From assembly GCA_023213395.1 (NCBI GenBank), contig CM041465.1, forward strand, positions 32,061,741 through 32,125,740: DNA of 64,000 nucleotides, written 5' to 3'. The translations under genes and the position numbers were made by a program. The notes under the pieces are model-generated. The model was not told where the DNA came from and ran no database searches. It worked only from the letters and a program-made list of their open reading frames with translations. Of this stretch, positions 46,843 to 59,417 are shown in pieces; the first letter of the stretch is position 1, and each line of letters starts with the position of its first letter. Source of the stretch: Cycas panzhihuaensis. Its lineage: Eukaryota > Cycadophyta.

Positions 46843-48688
46843 AGAAAGGGATCTATTCACTCCATTCCACTTGCATGGAGTCATTTTGCTTGTCTTTCAC
46901 CTTCAATGCAAAGTATTGAGAGTGCATTTATCATTTTAAAAAAATTGAGAGCTTAAAATTATATTACTTTATATGTTACTACTTTCTATGTATGCAGAAA
47001 TTTAGAGGTGAAAAAAATAGGTTTTTGAAGCTGTTTGGTTGCTGGAACAACCCGAGAAGCATTAAAGGCCTAACATTTTTAAAAAATTTAACTATATTAG
47101 ATTTTAATAAAATTTAGCATGTAGGGTTGCCTTGCTAGGAGGATCACTTTTTTCTTCTAGAGTAACTTTAGATTCAACCTACAATAGTGAGTTTTGACTA
47201 AAATAAAAGGTTAAAATTTACGAATAAGTGACTTAAGACATTTTTCTCAATGAAATCCTTTAAACATGAGATAAAAATGCAAAAGTTTTTTTAAGGGATC
47301 TAGTATATTTATGTCTTAAGAGAATTTTAAGATAAATGTCATCAAATTTCATCCACCGATTAGTGAGATCTTTGCAGTTTTCTCACAGATGCTAAATTTA
47401 CCTACTGAACTCCACAAAAGACATTACAAGGATGTTTCATGTAGTTTTTTGGCTGATTTTAGAGATAATGTAGAAGAAAAAGTTAATGTATATATCAAAA
47501 TGAAACTTTTGACATATTGAAGTTTGGATTTTGAGAGAGTGGATATGGCAAGATTTTACTTTTGTGTTTTTTGGGCAAAAATAATTTATGCCTTTTCAGA
47601 AATTTAACTTTACTGTCCTATCATAGATAACATTCTAAACACTTTTTTCTTCTACTTTAAATTCAAATTTCATCATTTAGGTCTTCATATTGTAATTTCT
47701 AGAAAATTTTACCTATTTATCATTATTTGTAAATTTTGTGAAAAAATCATAAAATAGGATAAAATAATATGCATATAGATTTAGAAAAATTAGTATTTTA
47801 GTAGCAAGTTGATCCATTTCTTTTAGCCCTTTATGGATTTTGTATTAAATTTTCTAAAAATATATTTGGAAACATTATACTAAAGCAAGGAAAACATTGG
47901 ATTAGAAGCAGTATCTAGTTTTCCTGCTAAATCTAGCATGGTTTTTCTATTCTCATATATAGCATAAATCATCACATAAAGTGGTAGTAACAATAAAGTA
48001 AGCACAAAAGGTAAGTAAGTATATTTGGAAACTTTTTATTTTAGTTTTCAATTATTTAGAAATAACTTACATTATTCCTAAAAGGAATATCATCCATACG
48101 ATTTATATCGCTAGTTCTTAACTTGTGCATGCACTCACCTTAGTTGAAATAGACTACGGTTGGTCGAAGTTTAGGCCCTAAGGGAGGTGTGAGTTTCATA
48201 TTGGGTTTGATCTTAACTAGAAAAATGGTGGAGGGACAGGTTAGCCATACCTGTAACCTCCAATTATGGATAATCCTAATAACCACCCAAGAAAACTAAA
48301 AACCTTAATGCAAGATTAAAATTAACCTAATCTAATATCTATCATAGCCATGAGATACACACATATAATTTGACTCTTTGGAGGAGGTATATAGTTGCTT
48401 ACTAGTGAACTAAGTGAGGACTGGGAGAACGTGGGCTCTATTGTGACTTGGATTTCATCACCAAGCGTAGGTGCGGGCATCATGAGTGAAAGCCCTAATT
48501 ATATACTAAAAGCCTTAGGCATCAAAACCTCATCTACATTTAGATATAAGTTGGAGGTTAGTGGTATGACACATCACCACTCTTTTTCAGCTCTACATTA
48601 GGGCTTATTCTTTCATCATTACTTATACTCATTTTTCATAGTTATTGGCATATACTTCTATCATCACTTCTGCTTCTTCATCATCACC
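46843..48688 (+). other. I2 leader, no gene seen
   Basis: About 1.85 kb of AT-rich non-coding sequence between PBS and gag. The open frame at 48395-48601 shows no family motif. Confidence 0.6.
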
Positions 48689-49457
48689 ATGTCATCTCAA
48701 TTCAAGCAGAATGTCATATACATATTGAAAGGTAAAGAAAATTAGGATTTATGCTATATTGAAGTTGGAAATGCTACAAAGTATGAAAGCCTTTAGAGAG
48801 CCCACTTGTAGCCTACACCTATCATACCTGCGATAGCTACAACACCTGCTTTTGGTGGATTCACTCTAACAGCTTCTACAAATGCCATAGCCAAACTACA
48901 ATGGAAGATAGATGATAAAAAGATTCATGCAAGAATTCTGTTGGTTACTGATCACTCCTTGCATAACTTGATTAACGAAGAGTAACATGATATAGCCTAG
49001 AAGGTCCTTGAAGTTCTCAAGAAGAACTTTGATACCAAGTCAGATTTAGAATTTATTCATCTTGTTCTGAAAATGAACAAATTAAAAATATAAAAGGGAC
49101 AAGTTCATAAGAAAATAAATCTCATTTGACTAATAAAATAGGAAATTGATAAAGATTTTAAGACCTAATATATCACTTGGGCATTCTTGATCCAATCATG
49201 TCTACATGTCCCTAATTATAAAAACTTGCGCTTGGAAGTATTCAATCTTGTGGAACATTGAAGACACTCAACTTTGAAGCACTTGTCAAGAAGTTCATAG
49301 AATTTGACAAGACCTTTGATACCAACTTTGTAGCCTCTAAATCTCTTCTAGATGCAGCCATTGAGGTGGAAGAAGAAGCTTGCTACACAAAAAATCAAGG
49401 TCCCTTTTATGATAGAGCAAACAATTGAGCAAGAGGAAGAGGAAGAAACATGGGAAA
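48689..49457 (+). pseudogene. I2 gag, 5' part (split by I3)
   Basis: From the ATG at 48689 the frame reads MSSQFKQNVIYILKGKEN, then a capsid region with GGFTLTASTNAIAKLQWKID (~48860-48920), ARILLVTDHSLHNLINEE (~48930-48985) and VLEVLKKNFDTKSDLEFIHL. The stops are at positions usual for Gln or Trp. The last part is acidic (EQTIEQEEEEETWE) and ends exactly at the I3 insertion. It continues after I3 with the nucleocapsid knuckle at 55299-55340. Confidence 0.75.
49453..49457. other. I3 target-site duplication, left (GAAAT)
   Basis: Exact 5-bp match to 55176-55180 at the other end of I3. Confidence 0.9.
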
Positions 49458-49977
49458 TTGTAGCGGAAGCTTTTAACTTAATTCAGAAATAACTCAAAGA
49501 TTCACAGATACTGGTCTAATATAGATTTAAACAGATCTCTTCAATCTCAAATAATAATGAAATTATAAATTCACCATAAAACACCGAAATAAAGTAATGG
49601 AAATAGTACTAATAAAGGTAAATATATTGTGCAAAATATAAACAAAATATCCTTACTGAACGACTGCCCTTCGAGGCAGGAATCCTCCAAATATATCAAG
49701 CCAAAAAGGCTGAGCCAACTGCAGCCCTAGAGCCAAAAATGTAGAAGAGATCCAATCTGAAGTGATGATACCAAATGAGGGCTTTACTCCCTATTTATAA
49801 TGGCCGATTATGATCTTGTTTGAAGTTGGCCAGAATTAAGACAGTTCACTGGGAGTGAACCATTAATGAAATCTTCCAGAAAACTGGCTTATTGGTCAGC
49901 TAATATTCCTGCCCTTATTTCTGGGATTTAAGTCAGTTGACAAGCCCCTAAAGAGAGGGTTTTCCTGGAATGCAATA
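49458..49977 (-). repeat. I3 3' LTR (520 bp)
   Basis: Starts tgtagcggaagc and ends gcaata (CA decayed to TA). It aligns with 54656-55175 at identical length. Confidence 0.95.
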
Positions 49978-49989
49978 AGTCCCCCCCCC
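49978..49989 (-). promoter_or_regulatory. I3 polypurine tract
   Basis: The minus strand reads GGGGGGGGGACT, adjoining the 3' LTR. Confidence 0.85.
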
Positions 49990-51448
49990 TGAAAACAATG
50001 CTTTGCCCTCAAAGCATTGGTAGCTTTGGAAACTACTGTATCCATTCGTCTGACTCCCATGTCGCATCTTCTATAATTAATACCTGCCATTTTATGAGGT
50101 ACTCTTTGATTTGTCTTGTTCGAAGTTGCTTGGTGTGAATTTGGAGTATCCCTTCTGGTTCTAGTATAATTTTTCTTTCTTCATTGAGTTCTGGCAAAGA
50201 TGTCCGTGGTACTATCTTGTCATCAATCTTTTTCTTTAGGCATGAAACATGAAAGGTATCATGGATTTTGCTTATTATCGGTAAGTTAAGTTTGTAGGCT
50301 ACTTCCCCAATTCTGTCAAGTATTTGATATGGTTCAAAATATCAGGGAGCAAGATTTTGTGTTTTCATCTTGTTCAATGATGTTTGTTTGTATGGTTGTA
50401 ACTGGAGAAAAACCTAGTCATCTTTCTGGAAGCTCCTTTCTGATCGCTATGCATCTACTTGCTGCTTCATTCTATTCCTTGCCATTGCCAAATTATCCTT
50501 AAGAATTCTAATCATGTCTTCCATTTGCTTTTGGTGTTCTTGGATAGTTTGAACCTAGGATAATCCATTCCATGTTAATAGAGATGGCAGCTGGTATCCG
50601 TAAAGAGCCTGGAATGGCGTCATCTTGGTGGAAGAGTGGTATGTTGTATTATACCACCACTCGGCTAGGTGCAGCCACTTGTGCCACTAATTTTGTTTAT
50701 CTGAGTAGAAATTCCTCAAATAACCTTCTAGACATTTGTTGACTATCTCTGTCTGTCCATCGGTTTGGGGATAATACACTGTGCTCATGTGTAATTTTGT
50801 ACCTGCAATTCTAAATAAATCCTTCCAAAATTTACTGGTGAACTTTGGATCCCTATCACTAACAATAGTTTTAGGGAACCCATGTAGCTTATGGATTTCT
50901 TACATGTATAGTTCTACTATGTCACTTACCTTTGTTGTTGACTGTAGCCCTCGAAAATGGCTATACTTTGTTAATCTATTGACTGTGACAAAGATTGCAT
51001 CTTTACCTTCTGATTTTGGGAGACCTGTAATAAAATCCTTTAAAATTTCTTCCCATTTTTGGTTGGGAATTGGTAGGGGTTATAGGAGACCTGGGGTCTT
51101 TACACATTCTACCTTATTCCGTTGACAAGTGTCACATTTTGTCACGAATTTTTGGACGTCTAATTTCAAGCCCTTCTAAAAGTACGATGCTTTTATCTTC
51201 CGATATGTCTTATCTATACTGGTGTGGCCTGCTTCTGGGACCGAATCTGCTTCTTACAGTATAATTTCCTTTAATTTGGAATTTTTGGGAATGCAGATTT
51301 TGCCATTCCTAAGAATTAAATCGCCCTTTTGTTGGTATTTATCTGAATTGTTTCCCTTCATGTTATCTAGGAGTTTTTAGTATCTTGGATCTACCATATA
51401 TTCAGTTCTAATGAATTTTAACCATGAGGGCATAATTATTGATATCAA
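49990..51448 (-). pseudogene. I3 integrase with C-terminal chromodomain
   Basis: The minus strand keeps the HHCC zinc domain (AGHTSIDKTYRKIKASYFW at ~51205, then CDTCQRNK at ~51135). The catalytic core retains its acidic triad: DFITGLPKSEGKDAIFV (~51040, first Asp), [14 protein letters not shown] (~50860, second Asp) and [10 protein letters not shown] (~50770, Glu). The C-terminal part has FHVSCLKKKI-like spacing. It ends in a chromodomain with EYLIKW then EDATWES (~50110-50050), which in chromoviruses guides insertion to marked chromatin. A few TAG codons interrupt the frame. A product would need read-through, so I class it as a pseudogene. Confidence 0.85.
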
Positions 51449-52790
51449 CTACAATGAAGGACCTTCTTTTGCTTCATCTAGGATTCTTGATAATGCATCT
51501 GCTATAATATTCTCTTTGCCTTTCTTGTATACTATTGTGAAATCAAAATTCTGCAACTTACTGACCCATTTTTGTTGCTCATTGGACAATGTCTTCTGTC
51601 TGAGGAAGTATTTCAGACTATCGTGATCCATGTGCACTTGAAAGGAATTTCCCAATAGATATTGTCACCATTGCTGGATGGCATGCATGATAGTGAGCAT
51701 CTCCTTATCATATATGGGTTTGAGTTTTTCTATGTTATTTAACTTTTGACTCTCATAAGCTATTGGTCTTTCATCTTGGAGTAAGACTGCTCCTATCTTG
51801 AATCCTGATGCATCACATTCCAATACGAATGGTTTCAAAAAACTAAGTGTTATTAACACTGGAGCTATTATCATGGGCTTCTTAAGATTACCAAAAGCTT
51901 CTTCTACTTTCAGGTTCCAAACAAATACACCTTTCTTTGTTAAATCCATGAGGGATACTGCTAAGTGTGCATAACCCTTTATAAACTTCCTAACAAATCC
52001 TATTGTCCCCAAGAATCCTCGAGTTGCTGTAACACTTGTTGGGGTTGGCCAATTGATAATTGCTTGTATTTTCTTTGGATCAATCCTTATACCTTCTCTA
52101 GTTATGATATGGCCTAAGTATTCTAGTTCTTTCTTTGTAAACGAATATTTTTTCTTGTTAGTAAAGAATTGATTATCACGCAAAATTTTGAAAACAATTT
52201 TCAGGTGTTTTAGATGTTCTTCCCATGTCTTACTATAGATTAAGATATCATCAATAAAAATTAACATAAATTTATGTAGGACTTGCCTGAAGGTATCGTT
52301 CATGGTGCTCTGAAATGTTGCTGGTGCGTTTATTAATCCAAATGGCATTACCTTAAATTCAAATAGTCCTTCATATGTTCTAAACGTTATCTTGTAGATG
52401 TCTTCTTCTTTTATCTGGATTTGATGATATCCTGAGCGTAAATCAATTTTTGAAAAGTAATTTGCTCCATGAATTCCATCTAATAGATCGTCAATGTGGG
52501 GGATCAGGTACCTATTCTTGATTGTTAATTGATTGAGACCCCGGTAGTCTATACACATTCTATATGAACCATCATTTTTTGTACTGATAACAACTGGGGC
52601 TGTGAACAGGCTTGTGCTAGGGGTAATACTCCCTTGGGATAGGAGTTCACTTGTGATTTTCTCAATTTCTTTTTGTAAATGATACAGATATCTATATGGT
52701 TAAACGTTGACTGGTGCTGCACCTGGTATAAGTTCAATTGCATGTTGATTTTCTCGAAGAGGTGGTAGTCCTTTCGGTTCATCGAACACA
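51449..52790 (-). pseudogene. I3 reverse transcriptase and RNase H
   Basis: The 297-codon open stretch at 51665-52558 is Ty3/Gypsy RT. It reads MCIDYRGLNQLTIKNRYLIP, FSKIDLRSGYHQIQI (first Asp kept), FKVMPFGLINAPATFQ and the active site IFIDDILIYSKTW with its Asp pair intact. The connection domain has YLGHIITREGI. RNase H begins [18 protein letters not shown] and continues past a TGA (a usual Arg position) into HMDHDSLKYFLRQ and ADALSRI at ~51490. RT is the least damaged coding domain in the window. Upstream, the N-terminal RT region (~52560-52790) has frame breaks. Confidence 0.9.
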
Positions 52791-52847
52791 GTCTTGTATT
52801 CTTCTATAATTTGTTGAATCTCTGGTGGAGTATCCTCAATTTCAACC

Positions 52848-53474
52848 TTATAGCATATCATAATATATGCTGATGGGTTTTTCTTGAGGATCTTCTCCAT
52901 TCAGTGTGATGAGACTAGTTGTACTGGTGGTGTTGCGGTGCACATGTCGATACTTACGTCCTCCCTGGCGAAAGTACATAAATCTGGTCATATAATTAGT
53001 GACTATATTACCCAAAGTTTGAAGCCACTGGATTCCCAATACTGCATCCAAGCCACCGATTTGTATTGCAAACATGCATGTGTTTGTGTAATATTCACCC
53101 ATCTGTAAATTAATTTTTTTATAGAATCCTCTGCACGGTGTTGTTTTCCCATTTGCAATTGACACTTGGAATGTATTTATTGGTTCTATTTTAATTCCAA
53201 GCTTCTTTGTAGTTGCCCTATTTATAAAATTGTGTGTACTACCACTATCGACTAGAATTACGATAGGTACCCCTTTTATCATCCCTTGGAATCGAAGTGT
53301 TTGTGGTGTAACACTTTGTCCTGTAATTGCTTGGAATGATATATGTACATTTTCTATATCTAGCTCCAATAGTTCGTCTACTTCAGCTTCCTCTGGCTTT
53401 TCTTCAACTTCTTTATGAATTTCCTTGGGTGCTTCTTCTTCCTCCGATATTATTGTATCTTCGGTATTAATCAT
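52848..53474 (-). pseudogene. I3 aspartic protease region
   Basis: A 208-codon open frame starting after the gag knuckle. An acidic linker (EEEEAPKEIHKEVEEKPEEA) leads to a retropepsin with VILVDSGSTHNFINR (~53260-53216), the active-site D-S-G. TCMFAIQIGGLDAVLGIQWL (~53085-53025) is the flap and 'LGxxWL' block. The domain lies between gag and RT as in chromoviruses. The enzyme would cleave the element's polyprotein. Confidence 0.85.
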
Positions 53475-53479
53475 ATATA

Positions 53480-54440
53480 CCTTCTTGCCGATGCATTGAT
53501 GCTTGCGATTCCATTTCGCACCGCATTTGAAACAAGTTCATTTCCTCATGTATTCTTCCTTTGTTGTTGTCTCTTGATTACTTCTAATTGTTAATGGAGC
53601 CTCCGCTTTAGTTCCTGACCTATTCTAGTTTGGGTTAAATCCTTGTGAGCTTTCTGTTCTGCGTGTGAATGTAGGTCTAGTTTCCCGAAATTATGCTTCC
53701 ACGCATCTTGTTATTTTGATTGCTGAATCTAATGTTGGCACCTCCATTACTTTTAGACGATATCTTATTGGAGGTTTCAATCCGCTAATGTATGTTTCTA
53801 GAAGGAGTTCTAGTGGTATGGTTGTCAGAATTAGACATTGTAACACCTGAAATTATTCAGTGAACTCTTGGACTGAGCTAGTTTGCTGTAATCTTGTCAA
53901 CTGGGCGAAGTAGTCTGTACTCCATGAGTCTTTATATTGGGTTATGAGCCCATGATTCATATTCTGCTAGCTTTCTGCTTGTTTCCTACTGGTTCGAAGC
54001 CACCATGAATACCATTTCGAGGCTCAACCATACAAATGTAATGATGCCAAAGATACTTGCTCGTGTTCTGGTATCGCGTAGACTGAGAAATAAGTTTCCA
54101 TCTATAGGATCCATTCTCTTATATCCCTCTATTTATTGGGGTCAAATTTCTCTAAGGTGATCTTTTCCATTGTCACCCCTTCGTTATTCTTGCAATTTCT
54201 TCTTTGATATTCTCCTCCTGTTTTAAATCTTCCTTCGAAATTACTTGTATTTCCTTGTTCTATTTCCTTTTCTTGTTTGGCCCATATTGGTTCTGCTTGT
54301 GGTCTGTCCAATTTTATGTTGATTTTATGCATGAGGTCTGAGAGGCCTGCTAACGAGGCTAGGATTTCCTTTCTTACTTCATCTAAGGTGATTTGTTCCT
54401 GATGGATTGGCCTTGGCTAGTCGACATCTTCTTTTGTTGT
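53480..54440 (-). pseudogene. I3 gag with CCHC knuckle
   Basis: The minus-strand frame starts near 54420 and passes DEVRKEILASLAGLSDLMHK. It goes on through the open piece at 54129-54332, then capsid segments including METYFSVYAIPEHEQVSLAS (~54100-54040), LQQTSSVQEFTE (~53900) and ISGLKPPIRYRLKV (~53790-53750). The nucleocapsid is CFKCGAKWNRKHQC (~53540-53500), the Ty3/Gypsy form with C-X2-C and a distal His-X-Cys. TGA and TAG stops occur at usual Arg, Trp and Gln positions. Confidence 0.8.
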
Positions 54441-54641
54441 ATAACCTTCTTAGAGCGTAACTCCGTTTGGGCTCTTCTCAAATATCCACAGGTGGGAGGG
54501 TGGGAAAAATTTTCACTTCCTTCTCGCCAAAAAAAAAAAAAATTTCACCCTTCTGATGGCTGTTAGACTGTATTGATCATCTTCTGAAAGAAATTGACTA
54601 TATTCTCTAGAGACACTTTTCCACAAGATAGCTTCGATGAA

Positions 54642-54653
54642 GCTCTGATACCA
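54642..54653 (-). promoter_or_regulatory. I3 primer binding site (initiator Met-tRNA)
   Basis: Exact TGGTATCAGAGC on the minus strand, two bases inside the 5' LTR. Confidence 0.9.
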
Positions 54654-54655
54654 CT

Positions 54656-55175
54656 TATAGCGGAAGCTTTTAACTTAATTCAGAAATAACATAAAGATTC
54701 ATAGATACTGGTCTAATATAGATTTGAATAGATCTCTTCAATCTCAAATAATAATGAATATTGGAAATTCACCATAAAACACTGAAATAAAGTAATGGAA
54801 ATAGTACTAATAAAGGTAAATATATTGTGCAAAATATAAACAAAATATCCTTACTGAACGACTTCCCTTCGAGGCGGGAATCCTCCAAATATCTCAAGCC
54901 AAAAAGGTCGAGCCAACTGCAGCCCTATAGCTAAAAATGTAGAAGAGATCTAATCCGAAGTGATAATACCAAATGAGGGCTTTGCTCCCTATTTATAATG
55001 GCCGATTATGATCTTGTTTGAAGTCAGCCAGAATTAAGATAGTTCACTAGGAGTGAACCATTAATGAAGTCAGCCAGAAAACTAGCTTACTAGTCGGCTA
55101 ATATTCTTGCGCTCATTTCTGGGGTTTAAGTTGGTTGACAGGCCCCTAAAGAGAGGGTTTTCCTGGAACGTAACA
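54656..55175 (-). repeat. I3 5' LTR (520 bp)
   Basis: Starts tatagcggaagc (TG to TA) and ends cgtaaca, followed by the right target copy GAAAT. Same length as the 3' LTR. Confidence 0.95.
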
Positions 55176-55180
55176 GAAAT
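55176..55180. other. I3 target-site duplication, right (GAAAT)
   Basis: Exact match to 49453-49457. Confidence 0.9.
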
Positions 55181-55900
55181 TATCCATAAGGTCAACCAAA
55201 CCCTCAATCATAGCCTCGACAGTCTCAAGGCTAAGAGCTACCTCAGATAGTCAGGCCAAACTAGTATCTCTTTAAGGACTGGAAATCAAACTATTATGTG
55301 TGATTGGTGTAACTATAAAGGACACTTTGTAAAAGACTGTAGAACTGCCACTTATAGGTTAGCAAAGTTCTAACCAAAACATAGAGCTCACAATGTTGAA
55401 GAAACTTATGAAGAATCCTTTGGTGGTATAGGTTTTATATAAGCACACTTTCAAAGAATTAAGGAATCTTTAGCATCAAATACCATTGACCAGCCAAAGA
55501 GATACTTTGAAACTTGATGTAGATATATCACTTATGAATTCCCTTTACCAATGCCAAGCCTTATTATAATTGTAAATAGTATGGCTTCAATTGATGGATA
55601 GTGGATCATAGACACAAGAGTAACTCAACATATGACATACAATCACAGTCTATATTAAACATTTAACTAAAATATTTAAGGAGTTATCTACATGGCTGAT
55701 AAATCACAACAACTTGTTAAAGGAATTGGTAACATTCACTTGAAACTCCAAGGCTTAAGAGATTTTACATTGCTTGATGTCTTATATATACCCAATCTCA
55801 AACAAAACCTACTCTCCTTATCCACATTTATCTCTCTTCGATTTAATATGAGTGTAAATATAAATGACTAGACTATCCAGGTCATTCACCCTCTAACTAA
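55181..55900 (+). pseudogene. I2 gag 3' part (nucleocapsid) and protease
   Basis: This resumes the I2 frame after I3. A complete CCHC knuckle, CDWCNYKGHFVKDC, lies at 55299-55340. Further on, WIIDTRVTQHMTYN at ~55605 is the copia protease active site, where the usual D-S-G reads D-T-R, so it is inactive. LLDVLYIPNLKQNLLS-like text at ~55770-55820 marks the end of protease and the start of the GAG-pre-integrase region. Several TAG/TAA codons interrupt it. Confidence 0.8.
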
Positions 55901-57230
55901 TCAAGTGGTCTTGATTGGACATGTCTCTAGCAAACTTTTTCGGCTAAATGGCTTTCCATGTTCTAAAGCCCATTGTGCCCAAAGCCCTTGTGCTAATGAA
56001 GAATTTGTATTTAACTCCATCGTGACCCACCCAACATTATCACCTTAAGCTCTTTAGCATGCTTGCATGAGCCATATTCACATTGATAGACTTAGAGATC
56101 TTTGTAACACTCTTCCAAATCTTCCAAAGTTCTCTTCTAATCCCTTCAAATGTGAAGCTTATATCATTGCCAAATATCATCAACAACCCTTTCCCAAAAG
56201 TCAATGGAAATTAAGCCATCTATTACAATTGGTACATTTTAATTTGTGTGAACCAATTCCCATTCTTTCACTAAAGGGTAAGTTATATTATATCTCTTTC
56301 ATTGATGATTTCACTAGAAAAGTATGGGTAGCTTTTCTACACAAGAAAGATAAAGCCTTTTGTGTATTCAAAGAATTCAAAGTCCACACTAAAAAAGAGT
56401 CAGGTTATTAACTCAAATATTTTCAAGCTGATAATGGTGGCAAATATACCTCACATGAGTTTGAAAGCTACCTTCAAGACAATGGTATCAAATATCAAAC
56501 AACAGTAGTAGGTACCCCATAGTAAAATGGAGTTGTTGAGTGCATGAATAAGACAATCATGAACATGGCTCGAGTTATGTTGGTATACAAAAATGTACTT
56601 GCTTACCTATGGGATGAAACCATCTGGATAATTATTTATTATATCAATGTTGTTAACCCATCAAAGGAGGGACAATCACCTAATAAAAAGTGGTTAGGAC
56701 AAGCCCCCATTATTCACTACTTCAAAAATTTTGGCTCTACATGCTATGCCCATATTCTAGATGTAAATCAAAATAAACTCTAGCCAAGGGCACTTAAAAG
56801 CATCTTTATTGGATACCTTATGGATAAGAAAGGGTATAAGGACTTTATACCTTCACAACAAAAAATCATCGTTACTAAAGATGTCATTTTTATGGAGACA
56901 GAGGATCAGTTACTTAGACTAGACCTCAAAATACCATCATGGTGCTATAATAATGTTATCAAGTATGATGATAAGATTCTAAAATTTAGGGTAGGGGGTA
57001 GACATAAATTACTTAAAATATTGGAAGATGATAATAAAGCCTCAAAGGATATAAGTTATGACTCTGAACTTATGAATGCACATCTAACACCATCCTTTGA
57101 AGATAACATAGTTGATAAAGGCAAACTCATTATAGAAGAATCATCCTCTCCACCTTTAGTTAACAAAGGCAAAATAGTGGTAGAAGGACCATCTTCCTCA
57201 GGTGCATTAACATCCTCCACATAAAATGAT
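55901..57230 (+). pseudogene. I2 integrase
   Basis: The open piece at 56067-56411 spans the zinc-binding end (CEAYIIAKYHQQPFPKSQW) and the first core strand (YYISFIDDFTRKVWVAFLHK). FQADNGGKYTSHEF (~56425) carries the second catalytic Asp. In the PQQNG motif both Gln codons read as stops (TAG TAA at 56521-56526), a clear C-to-T pair. NGVVECMNKTIMNMARVML, then LWDETIWIIIYYINVVNPSK (~56610-56670) and FGSTCYAHILDVNQNKL complete the core. A low-complexity Ser-rich linker (~57100-57220) leads towards RT. Dead. Confidence 0.85.
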
Positions 57231-58990
57231 CATTTTAATGAATAAGATGAGAACTAAGAAGTTGAGGAAATGAGGACCTCATTCCCAACTCAAGGATCTC
57301 AAGAAGCCCACTAGTTTAATAAGGATATATGACTAGATAAGGTGAGCAAAATTGGCACTCGAAGTGCCCATAGAGAAAGGATATAGGAATCATTATATAC
57401 TAGGCTTGAACCAACAAAACAACATCTTACTCTTAATGAAGATCCCCTCTCATACTAGGAAGTGGTAAAACATACATTCTGGAGAAATGCAATGAACGAA
57501 GAATACCAATCTCTCATAAAAAATAGTACATAGGAGCTCATTGATCTACCACTTGGCAGAAAGATAGTTCAAAATAAATGGGTGTTCAAAAATAAATATA
57601 GATTAGATGGTACCCTTGAAAAATACAAGGCTAAGTTAGTAGCTAAAGGATTCACACAAAGGGAAGGCATCGGCTACACTGATGTCTTTACACCTATAAC
57701 CAAGTGGCCTACAATTAGAACTCTTCTAGTCTTGGTTGCTCAACAAGGTTGAAAAATCCACCAAATCAATATTAAGATTGTATTTCTCAATGGGGATCTT
57801 GAAGAAGAAATTTATATGGCTCAACCAGAAGGATATAAGATCAAAGCTCAAGAACATAAGGTTTGTAGGCTCAAAACATCCTTGTATAGCCTTAAACAAG
57901 CCCCTCATGCTTGGTTTGCTAAGTTATCTAAAAGAATGAGGCAACGTAGATACGAGGTTTGTGACTACTAAGATATTGATGTAACATTGTTCATCAAGCG
58001 CTAAAAGGATAAAGTCATTTATCTTATAATCTTTGTGGCTAACATGTTAGTAACGGGCAACAATGAACAAGTAATAAGCTATCTAAAAAAGGACCTTAGT
58101 AAAACGTTTGAATTATCTGACCTCAGATTGATGAAATATTACTTGGGAATTAAAGTAACGCAAAAGGATGAAAAAATTTTTCTCTCCCAAGAAAAATACA
58201 TCAATAATCTTCTAACCAAGTTTTAGTTAGAAGACACTTGACCAATGGCTTTACCTATGGACCCTAATACCAAACTCTCAACTGATGGTGACACTAGTGA
58301 GGTAGACATAATACTCTATAGGAAACTTATAGGTAGTCTCATCTACACTACCAATACGAGGCCAGATATTAAACACTCTATCAGTATTCTTGCACAATTT
58401 ATGACTAATCCTAAGCAGAATCACTGGGAGGCTACAGTTTGAGTGTTAAAATACCTAAAGATAATTAGCAAATTTGGTCTATTATATGAACCTAATAATA
58501 AATTTAAGCTTTCTACATACATAGACTCAAACTTTGTAGGAGATAAAGATACAGCAAGATCTATGTCTAGGTATGTAACATTTCTTAGAACATCACTAAT
58601 ATCATGGAGATCTAGATGGAAGAAGATAGTTGTTGATTCAACTTCTGAAGCTGAATATATTATTGCTTCTAAGACCAGTAAGGAGGTGATATGGCTTAGA
58701 AAATTATTGGAAACATTGAATTTCACCCAAACAAGTCCTATCGGCCTTCATGTGGATAATTAATTAGCAATCTACATGGAAAAAAATCTTATATTTCATG
58801 ATGGTACTAAATATATAAGTATAAAAGTCCACAAGATTCGAGAACTTATTCATGACATCATAATTCAACTAGAATACTGCCTCATAGTAGGTCAAGTGGC
58901 TGATATCTTCACCAAACTACTACAAAAGGTGACGTTTGAATAGTTAATAGCTTAGCCTTAAGGCCTCCATCTTTGACTGATAAAAAAAGA
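57231..58990 (+). pseudogene. I2 reverse transcriptase and RNase H
   Basis: RT starts with KNKYRLDGTLEKYKAKLVAK (~57590) and [40 protein letters not shown] (~57765-57820) and [16 protein letters not shown] (~57880) follow. The active site at ~58030 reads IIFVANMLVTG where copia has Tyr-Val-Asp-Asp, so both catalytic Asp are gone. LRLMKYYLGIKV closes the palm. RNase H has YRKLIGSLIYTTNTRPDI (~58320), STYIDSNFVGD (~58510), STSEAEYIIASKTSKEVIWL (~58640) and the tail VGQVADIFTKLL (~58890). Several TAG/TGA stops are present. Confidence 0.9.
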
Positions 58991-59403
58991 TGGCAACATG
59001 ATTAGCATACTCTATTCTATTCGTGAAAACCCCTTATGGGTGCGAAAGAATAAGAAAAAATCTCTGCTTTATCATATTTATGAAAATTCCATGTGGTCAC
59101 GTAAGGATAATGGTTGTACTAATTTTGGAAAGTCAAAACTTGTGAAAACCTAGAAGGGCATAAGGGATGACCAAACAATATATGGAGACTTAGCAAATTA
59201 AGTTACACATTTAAGCTATTTGCTTATTAGGCTACATCTAGCCATTTTGATTTATAAAAAGGGCTATAAATCTTAAAAAGTCTGTGGATTTTTGTTTCCT
59301 ATGAGGGCTTTCCCACAGAAGTGTCATTTAGAATTTCAATGTAATAATGAGACTCAAATGAAGATCTCATAAAATAGATTTTCTCAAAATGACCTTCCAC
59401 CAT
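58991..59403 (+). other. I2 3' untranslated region
   Basis: No coding content. It lies between the RNase H tail and the PPT. Confidence 0.6.
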
Positions 59404-59416
59404 AAAGGGGGGGGGA
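59404..59416 (+). promoter_or_regulatory. I2 polypurine tract
   Basis: Reads aaaggggggggga one base before the 3' LTR. Confidence 0.85.
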
Positions 59417-59417
59417 T

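Larger units (their letters stand above)
49458..55175 (-). mobile_element. I3, nearly complete Ty3/Gypsy chromovirus
   Basis: Two 520-bp LTRs, a perfect target duplication GAAAT, an exact PBS and a poly-purine PPT bound a 5.7-kb minus-strand element. The polyprotein reads in the order gag, protease, RT, RNase H, integrase, chromodomain, which is diagnostic of Ty3/Gypsy chromoviruses. Most catalytic residues are kept and stops are few. LTRs differ by about ten changes in their first 140 bp by eye. It is the best preserved, and by nesting necessarily younger than I2 and H. Confidence 0.95.

Noticed and set aside
50781-51264. Plus-strand open frames of 114 and 64 codons
   Set aside because: They are antisense shadows of the well-supported I3 integrase on the minus strand.
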